A stretch of DNA of 64,000 bases from Auanema rhodensis (taxonomy: Eukaryota > Nematoda > Chromadorea > Rhabditida > Rhabditidae), in contig OZ059897.1 of assembly GCA_964057225.1 (NCBI GenBank), positions 7,998,001 to 8,062,000 of the forward strand. Direction: 5' to 3'. Positions within the stretch are counted from its first letter, which is position 1, and every line of letters begins with the position of its first letter. Made by a program: the position numbers and the translations under genes. The notes beneath the pieces were generated by a model. That model ran no database searches. It was not told where the DNA came from and worked only from the letters and a program-made list of their open reading frames with translations. Shown here piece after piece: positions 51,901-64,000 of this stretch.

Positions 51901-52728
51901 TTTTCCATTAGCAGATCGCCGTGAATTAGGACCTAGGGAGATCAAATATTTTTCTTAATCTGGGAGTATAAACTAACTGAACGTTCAGCAAAGCTTAAAA
52001 ATGGAACAAAAACAATAACGCTAATATAAACTTCAGGTCTGAATTTTCGACGAGTTCCAGGTATCGTGAACTAAAGTAAAACTAGATTCATTATCTTATA
52101 TTATGGAAACATACACTTTTGGCAACTGATGATATACTCAATTGCAGACATTGCAACAGTTTATGATGAAGACAAGAGTTGGATTGTTCATCCTTAAAAA
52201 TTGTATTTCAGGAAATAACGATAAATTTAAACAAACAGCGACAATAGAGGAAGGACTTAAATCCAGAATGAAAACATGTCGATAATATCGTGATAAAAAG
52301 GTAACCTAAAGCAATTGTTATGTACTGATGTTATAGTGCAAATTACTTTTGTATCAAGTGTTACTCGAAAAACTTCATTTCCTACACAAACATCAGGCGA
52401 AGCTCCTTTTGGTACTATTCCGTAAACAGTCAGTTCACGACCGTAATCATCCTTAAAGATAATGTAAACAAACTGAACAATTGAAACGTTTAGATAAAAT
52501 ACTTCAGCAGCTTCATCTTGAATAGAAATTGTTCGTCCAAGATGTTCAAAAAACCATTGTGCTCTTATGTTTCTTGAAACACGGAAATCTCTATGCATAT
52601 ATATGAAAACCTCTGCGGCTTCCCGTAGGCTCTCATTTCCGTTCGCTAAAATTAATTGTAAACAAAATGAAGACAAGAAAAAGTTTACAAGAGAGACGGG
52701 TATTACATTCATCTATATTACTGTCCAT
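36949..52728 (-). CDS. SZT2: SZT2, KICSTOR subunit and TORC1 regulator
   Basis: SZT2 is the very large core of KICSTOR, which holds the GATOR1 complex on lysosomes so TORC1 shuts off when amino acids are low. The start is the ATG at 52726-52728; a phase-1 intron then leads to NGNESLREAAEVF, and the following IYMHRDFRVSRNIRAQWFF aligns with the start of vertebrate SZT2. Dozens of small exons follow, mostly with short introns. The outliers are 46096-47529 and a roughly 300-nt one at about 48286-48588. Low-complexity Ser/Asp stretches (near 38000 and 44850) look like loops between folded blocks. The C-terminal exons (37272 downward) read in one frame to SLWADLLLRPPGRT and a TAA at 36949-36951. 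Span minus introns suggests about 3,300-3,700 residues, like the human protein. An upstream ATG opens a 10-codon uORF overlapping the start. SMC5 ends only 182 bp upstream. Confidence 0.88.
46096..47529 (-). other. SZT2: 1.43-kb intron within SZT2
   Basis: The donor (GTTAGTC after GAAACAA, at 47529) and acceptor (TTCAG before GATGATTTC, at 46096) restore the frame. At 1,434 nt it is about thirty times the usual intron here. It contains GC-richer patches and a 63-codon minus-strand ORF (47274-47465). I see no inverted repeats, tRNA or known element. Confidence 0.7.
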
Positions 52729-52756
52729 TATATTTCAAAAGTAAATCCATATCACG

Positions 52757-52795
52757 CTAAAACTTATTATACTTTAGAAACATTCTTCATTTATT
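52757..52795 (-). promoter_or_regulatory. SMC5 poly(A) signal and possible SZT2 trans-splice site
   Basis: On the minus strand AATAAA (52790-52795) lies 115 nt after the SMC5 stop, and TTTTAG (52757-52762) follows about 28 nt later, 28 nt before the SZT2 ATG. This order, signal then acceptor then ATG, is what a trans-spliced operon junction looks like. Confidence 0.45.
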
Positions 52796-52910
52796 CGAAG
52801 TACTGTTGGAGAAAAACCAGCACATATCAATGAAAACGAAAACAGTTTATGAAAAGCTTTGTACATACACGTTAAAACAAATGATAGTAATAATGCTTAG
52901 AAAAAAATAT

Positions 52911-57429
<4,519 letters not shown>

Positions 57430-60400
57430 TTCGGAAGAAGATAATAAGATTAGCAAAGATATAAACTACGAAATTTCAAGTATCATTAACATATACTTCA
57501 AAATTTTTGAATTTAGCAATTTAAGCACAGTTATTTTCCGCAATTGCGCCTCAGTTGTAAAAGTAACCACAAATGAAGAGGGAACAATTCTCATATATTT
57601 GAAACTGTTCGGTGTATACTTTGTGATATTTAAATGGAGTATGTACAACCCTACAATTTTAATCTAACTAAGAAATGACTAATGAATATATCTGACACGG
57701 GACCGAGCCCGGATACAAATTAGCATAGCCAATATTATATCATAATTCGTTTTGCACTTTGAATTTTGAATGTTAACTAACTACGCTGAAAGCGATATAG
57801 TTAGCATAGTTATTTCAGAAAATTTGAGTATTGAACACAACCGATGTATACTGCATTAATTGTTGAAATGATGTGGAATCACATCGTTATGTTACATTAT
57901 TAGAATATATCGGGCAATCAATATTAATATTGATTATTTATCTCTTAATGTAACCATGTTATTTGATACGGTAATATAAGTAGAATAACATATCACTGCG
58001 TTTTTTATCAATTCAACACGATAAATTAGATTTCGGCAGAAGAATAGGCATTAACAATTGCTTGTCTGGGGCTCTTTTGGGCAAGCCACTTGTTTACTGT
58101 TTTGAGAAATTTTTGAACTTTATTGATCATTAGCATATTCTTCAAGCACTTCGTTTGAATGTAAGGGCTGTTGTTTTTTGGCTATACATGGGCTTTGCTG
58201 CTAGTTTGCTGCTGTGCTTCAGCTGTCTCATATCGATTAACTAGAGGAAGGATAGAAGGCGAGTATTCGCCCTAGCTGCATTTATGTTTCAGCCTAAGGG
58301 CTATTTTCTTTTAGCCCAATGCTTTGCTGTTGCTTCTTACCCTCGTATTTCTATACAACAGTTTGAGGAGGCATCATTCGAATTCTATATAAATGCTCTA
58401 TCTTGTACTTTACTGCTTTCTCATTCCTTGTTCCAGCTTCTTGCATCCTATAAAGACGCGTCCTGCAACATTCACATCTGCCTCATCTCCATATCTGGCA
58501 TTAGTGATCCTGGATATTATAATGTGCTATATCTCGGCCACATGCTGCATAAACTAACATTCATTCCTACTTGTTTACTAATTTTTTTCATTAGATCTCT
58601 GTTTCGTCTTTCATAAGAAGATTAATATTACCTCGAGAGCTAATGCGAACGTGTGTCTTTTCCTGAAAATGGTTCATTTTGGCTCATGATTAAGCCACTG
58701 AAAAAGAGAAAGCTAAAGCTAAATGGAATCAGAGTAGCAGCTGGGACCCGAGTGCTCTAGAACCTCCAAGATTCCATTTTCAGCTGTTTGGCTTTCTTCT
58801 ATTTCTTTTTGTTCTTATGTGTTGTGTATTTTATTTGTGCCACATTTAAAGTTTTTATTGTGTCCCAAGTCTGAAGGTTCAATATTCAGAAATTCGAATG
58901 TATTTTCCTCATTTCTCCCAAACTGTGAAGTGAAGTTGGCAGCAGTAGTGAAGTTTGGGAGAGTAAATTCTGTTTGGAAACTGTTTTTTCAAACTATCGT
59001 TCGTGTTTTCTTTACTAACTTTTAACTCATCTTTTGCTCACATTGTTCATTAACGTCTTCTCCTTATTAGACCTGGATGCATCCGCTTGCTGCCGCCGTC
59101 AGTTGTCGTCTGCGGTTAGTGAGTAGTCAAGAAAGAGAATGGAGTAAGAGTGAGAAAGGGGTGAGAGAGATAGAGGGAGCAAGCGCATTAACAAACAATT
59201 TCAGAGAATCAGAGAAGCAGCGAAAGAGTATGCATGTCTGTGTATGCATGTGCATTGGTATGCTGCTTCGACTCGTCTCGAAAATATTTAGCCTCGGAGT
59301 TGGCTGTGAAAGGAACTGAGAAGATGAGGAACAAAGCTTGAATGCGTAGACATAACATAGTCGCGGGTGTTTTCCTTAAGATGGACCTACATCTCACGAT
59401 TTAGTACTACATTTTTTTCCACAACTTGATCATATGGCTTAGATTAATTAAGTCGTTGATGATGTAGCGTAATATTACTTATGAGTCTTTCCACCCTCTC
59501 TTTCTTGTACATATGAATACCTTCGTTTCCTGAGCTGTCCAATTTTCGTATTCGTTCGTTCACTCATCTTGTCAAGCATGTTCATATGTTTATTGGGTTA
59601 TATATCTTTATTCTCTACTCATACTTTGAAACTCATATGCTAGTCTTTATATGAAATTTGAGCTATTCTTTCATATAACTAACGATGCAGGCGACATAAA
59701 CCTTGCTCTCGACAAACCATGAGCTGGCTTAACGTGAAACACCTAAGCCAGTTCTAGAATACATTAACTATTAGATGGTTTCCTTCTAATCTCATCCTAG
59801 TATCCTTTCATCTTTTTAAACTTCAAATAATGAATAATGATTCCAATTCTGAATGCCTGTTGAATGACGAATGGCTTGCCTATAGTTGAATCTGTTATTG
59901 CTATTCTAGCTTAATCTTGTCCACTAACTCCCAAGAGAAAATTGAAGACCCAACCGCCAGCTCTCCAATGGAGAAATCTTGCTCTTCATAAGGTCAATTG
60001 CTAGCATATCTCATGACGTCATCTTTTTTGTTATTTAACATAGGATGAATCTAATCTATAAATCCCTATGAGTTGCTCAAAAAATTCATTTTCGTCACAC
60101 TTGTTTCTTGTTTTTCCCAACGTTTATTAGCTGGTAGGAGAGGAATCCAAGAAGGAACAAATACTCTTCAAAGCATTTCACCCGAGCATTAGCCTTCTGA
60201 TTACTTCTTTTCATAATCATTTATAGCTCTGTATTTTATCTAATTATGTATATAATTTAAAGCTTCATTCAAACTCAATTGCTTTTCTTTTGCAATGTAG
60301 TAGTAATAAGTCAAACTAAAAAGAAAAGGCTTAATGATGGAGCAAGCTGTAACTGTCGACTTTAATAGCTGTTTAACGAATATTGGTAGCTTCTTGAATG

Positions 60401-62284
60401 TGTCACCTTCTTTCTTTAGCTTTATCTCTCATTTTGTTTTCAGTTTTTTTCAATGACTTCCATATTCACGTTAGGCGTGACGTGATCTAGGAATGTTATT
60501 TCATTTGGCGTGAACAAAGGGAACGGTTGTGCTTCAGCTTTTCGTTATTCCTCCCACCCTTCGGATATTTTTTCGTTCTCTTAGTCTCATTTCGCTCAAG
60601 TTTGCTCTACTTTTTTCTCTTCCTTTCATCATCATCATCATCATTCTCGTCATCAGCCGCCTGGATAATGAATAGCTGACGAGAAGAGCAATCATTTTTC
60701 GTCAGAATCCCTAGCAATCCCACATTCTTTCCTAAATTCTATTTCTAAAGTTGAAATTGCGTTTTTTGGAGCTTCAGCTCAGTTTTCTTTCGATAAAAAA
60801 CTTCCAATCCGCTTTTATGATACTTCGTGAATCCTCCGTTGAAAATTAATCAAGGGAAGGCCCAGAAATCTTTAAATGTTTTCATACTTCTAACGACGAA
60901 AATTTCATTGAGTTTGTGAGAGTCGAGTGAAGAATACATTGACTTGCAAATTAGTAATTGTCCTTCTTAACTACATAGGATTTTTCATGATTTATGAGGG
61001 TGTCTATCATATTTTCTGTTTAAGAGCAACCCACGTAACTCTATTTTATCCTAACTTAGTTTATAGTTTAGATAAAATTTTTAGAAAACTTTTTTCTTGT
61101 CTGTGTTTCAATTCGTGTGGTTCGTCAATTATCGGTTCAATCCACCGACGTCATACACGCAAGTGCCAGCTATATAATTCGATATGGAAGTTGGGAAGCT
61201 GGGCAGCCAAATTGGCATCGATTCCAGTCCTTTTTTGCTGTTGAGCCAGTTCAAAGCTCTGTTTTTCGCAACAGAAGCTCTAAAACACAACGCATTTTGC
61301 TGCTGTTGATGAAAGCAAATGCACAGAAATTCGTGGTCGTGCAAGGGAATTTTTCATAAACACATGTAAAAGTAATGATCAGCAAGAAAGAAACAACAGA
61401 TTCATAGATGCTTTGATATTAAATAAATAGTAATAAGAGTTTTAATAACAGATAACGTTTTCTCAATTACTTAATTTATTGTGATCTTCCCGGAATTAAT
61501 GAAAGAATAACTGCCTACTTATAAAAGCTCAACAAGTTTTGGTCACAATCCGAACAATAAGATGAGCTTACTTGATTTTAAATTAGCATCATGCTTCATC
61601 GTCTGCTGTTTGCTGACTAAACCAAAAGAAAGAAGACCAGGCACTCAAATAGGAGCACTACTAGGTCGCTTTCTGTGCTATTCTCTCTTCTGCTTTCCTG
61701 TCAAGGCCATGATTACTTGCTTATAGCTATTGATTCTTATAGCGAAGAGCTCTTTTCTCTCTTTCCCTCTCTCTGTCACAATCTCTCCACCCTTTCTCGT
61801 TCTTTCCAATAACTAAACCTCATCGTTTCCCTTAATTTTCTTCGTTGGGTTCTCTTCCATCATATTGAATGCTACTTATCAAGTCATTGATCAATACCGC
61901 TACATGTATAGTTGCCTGGATCATCAGAATCTTTTACTTCATTCGATGTATTTTCCGTTTTATTCTTTTAGTTTAACTCATTTTATGACTTTGAAGCATG
62001 CTTGTTTTTGCTTGAGGTTTCCCTAGTTGCTACGACAGTTAACCAAAAAAAATGGCTGTTCTATTCACTTTACTGTTCTCTTCTCATTTGTTGAGCTCAT
62101 ATACTTATTATTATGCCGACAATTATAGCCTTATTTTACTCATTTTCAGATTAATACTGGCTTTATTGAACTTGTGAACCATGTGGGTATCCTGAGTTCG
62201 GTCATCGTTGTCATTACTTCATCTAGCCGACATATATAGTAGCAGAAAGTGGTCGACGCAAGTTCCAAGCCATCACCAAGCATC
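57430..62284. other. Non-coding region between SMC5 and the kinesin
   Basis: About 4.9 kb between divergent genes holds both promoters. The open frames (up to 110 codons, at 58284-58616) show no recognisable family. GC-richer patches at about 59070-59240 and 61120-61310 could be 5' UTR exons of the kinesin. A CAT run is at 60628-60644. A 10-bp palindrome CGCAATTGCG (57539-57548) sits about 110 bp upstream of the SMC5 start. Confidence 0.55.
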
Positions 62285-64000
62285 ATGTCTTCCGTCAAAG
62301 TAGCTGTTCGTGTACGTCCCTTTAATCAGAGGGAAATTGCCAATGGATCTAAGTGTGTCATTGAGATGTGTGGCACCCAAACGAGTATGTTGAATTATAT
62401 TTTCAGAAAAATTTCATTTCTCTCAACTAAAAGTTTGCCAGTTTCTTTTTGATTCCGTTTTCTTCTGTAACAAAACGAAAAAGAATAAAAAGAATTAAAG
62501 TGAGAAGGAGAAATCATTCAAGGGTGATTAGTTTACTACGAGTTAATTCTTTTTTTCCACCATCTAGGTTTAGAAAAGTAAATCTCACAACTAATCTCAT
62601 TGATTTTTGCTGACATATTGTCTTCCAATCAAACTATGAATGTCATTAATGAAAGTGCATCAGCCTAAAACTATTTGTTCAAAAACATAAAGAGATCATC
62701 GTATTTATGATTCAGCTTTTTGTGTCGGTGTTTGTATCCTTAAATGGTCGATCCAAACAGCATGCATAAATTAAGTGTGCTCAAGTATGAATCATGAACA
62801 GGAAGAGCATTGAAATCAACTTGGTTTCTTTAAAATTCCACGTCAACATTACTTCATTCAGTTTTTTATATATAAAATGTAATTATAGCTTATTGTATGA
62901 AAGCTTTCTCGTCTTCCTTGTCAGATATGTTCACCCTTTTTTCTGTTTTCGTGTTCTGTTCCTTTATAAGGCGAAATGCATCTATGGATGGGTCTGTGTT
63001 CGCTTCAGGCTATGCTCAAATCCACATGGAACATTTATTTAGTTTTTTTCGTGTTCATATAGAAGCAGAATACGACAAGGACGTAGCGAGCAATTCTTTT
63101 TTTTGTCGACTCTTTATAGCAGCTTACGTCATTCGTTTCGTCCATTTTGCTGACATCACATACATAATTAAAAGCAGACAAAGCACATGAAAAACAGACT
63201 CACCGAAAGGATGGAAAGAAACCGTCTTTTGATGTTTCGATCTGTTCCTCTTTTTTTTATCCGAGAGACACAATTTTAGCAGCTTCGAATTGAGCCTTTC
63301 ACTACATCTTTCTTATTAGATTAGATAATAAAATATAGGAGAGCTTGCAAAGAAATAAAAAACAAGTTTGAAGAAAAGATTAAAGAAAAAGAAGTTAGCC
63401 AATGAATTTATTCTTTCATAAAGACAATGAGAAGCATCAAAATTCTTTTTATCAATGCATTAGTAAGAATCTTATGCCACTAGCTTCATCATTCTTCTCC
63501 GTTCACAGGAATTTTAAATAAGAATTTAGCAAATTCTTACATTCCCACAGATCTGATACTTTTGCATGTTTGTTTTTGAATTAGCCGATTAAGTACATTA
63601 AGCAAAACAACGTGGTGCATGACGCGGTATGTTAATGAACTAAAGTGCATATTTGTCTGATATTTTGATTTTAACATATCGTATGACGAAGAGATGGTTG
63701 CTCTCGAAAATCTTTTCTTTCAATAATATTTTAAATAAATTCAATTTATTTATATTTTTCTTTCAGTCATCAAGGGTAATACACCGGATAAGTTTCATAA
63801 TTTCAATTTTGACCACTCTTATTGGTCAAGTGACAAGAATGATTCCCATTTTGCTACTCAAAAGCAAGTCTATGATGACTTGGGAGTGGAAATGTTGGAA
63901 CATTCTTTTGAAGGGTAAGAATTCGTTCTACTGAAATGCTTTCAAGTTTTCTTTATAGGTATAATGTATGTATATTCGCTTATGGACAAACCGGTGCAGG
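62285..64000 (+). CDS. KIF1A: Kinesin-3 motor, KIF1A/UNC-104 type (5' part)
   Basis: KIF1A/UNC-104 carries synaptic vesicle precursors along axonal microtubules. The ATG at 62285-62287 opens [19 protein letters not shown], nearly identical to the start of known UNC-104 proteins. Exons seen are 62285-62384, 63767-63914 and 63959 to the window edge, with a first intron of 1,382 bp and a second of 44 bp. Exon 2 encodes [10 protein letters not shown], then [15 protein letters not shown]. Exon 3 encodes [15 protein letters not shown] and is cut inside the ATP-binding P-loop (GQTGAGKS expected). Everything after this point, including the FHA and PH domains expected of the family, lies outside the window. 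A TAGCAG acceptor about 36 nt before the ATG hints at an upstream leader exon. Confidence 0.95.
62385..63766 (+). other. KIF1A: First intron of the kinesin gene
   Basis: This intron runs from donor GTATGT to acceptor TTTCAG at 63766. I see nothing in it beyond AT-rich sequence and short stop-poor frames. Confidence 0.75.

Noticed and set aside
36949-52728. DEPDC5/Iml1 or another GATOR subunit for the large minus-strand gene
   Set aside because: The first exons match the SZT2 N-terminus (RVSRNIRAQWFF), and the total length fits SZT2 but is far too long for DEPDC5.
58284-58616. 110-codon plus-strand ORF upstream of the kinesin
   Set aside because: It has a hydrophobic, Ser/Leu/Ile-rich composition expected from T-rich DNA, with no recognisable family and no splice link to 62285.

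Overview
The window is nuclear DNA from an animal. It is AT-rich, intron-rich and spliced, with a eukaryotic tRNA gene and six protein genes that have clear metazoan relatives. The organism is not named by the sequence. Most introns are 43-71 nt, with a strong class at 47 nt, and they end in TTTCAG or TTTTAG. Three unrelated genes have a splice acceptor 0-8 nt upstream of the start codon, which suggests spliced-leader trans-splicing. Together these favour a nematode or another compact-intron, trans-splicing invertebrate. The many CAT/ATG and CT microsatellites would also fit some mites, so this is inference.

Layout, left to right. A tRNA-Lys(UUU) gene (1784-1856) sits beside a short direct repeat. 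A KNL1-type kinetochore scaffold gene runs on the minus strand (2074-6238). It carries both PP1-docking motifs and an array of MELT-like motifs, part of which is a tandem duplication of whole exon-intron units. A divergent intergenic region with an E2F-like site separates it from an SLC6 transporter gene on the plus strand (7650-10230), which I resolved into 16 exons and 572 residues. About 14 kb of apparently non-coding DNA follows, rich in CT, GA, TA and CA microsatellites and a few GC-richer islands.

From 24282 to 36421 lies a plus-strand gene for a PTB-SH2 adaptor (11 exons, 640 residues) with multi-kilobase introns. An in-phase alternative first exon at 26845-26997 rebuilds the first PTB strand and would give a 498-residue short form; a perfect hairpin lies just upstream of its ATG. 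Its introns also hold a possible inverted-repeat element, a dispersed repeat pair and an antisense ORF. It converges on SZT2 (36949-52728, minus), the large KICSTOR subunit that restrains TORC1. SMC5 (52911-57429, minus) lies only 182 bp upstream of SZT2 on the same strand, an operon-like arrangement. After about 4.9 kb of non-coding DNA, the window ends inside the motor domain of a kinesin-3 (KIF1A/UNC-104 type) gene on the plus strand.

The genes do not form one pathway. KNL1 and SMC5 act in chromosome segregation and genome stability, SZT2 and the SLC6 carrier in nutrient sensing and uptake, the PTB-SH2 protein in phosphotyrosine signalling, and the kinesin in axonal vesicle transport. The least ordinary items are the KNL1 exon array, the alternative PTB exon with its hairpin, and the SMC5-SZT2 spacing.
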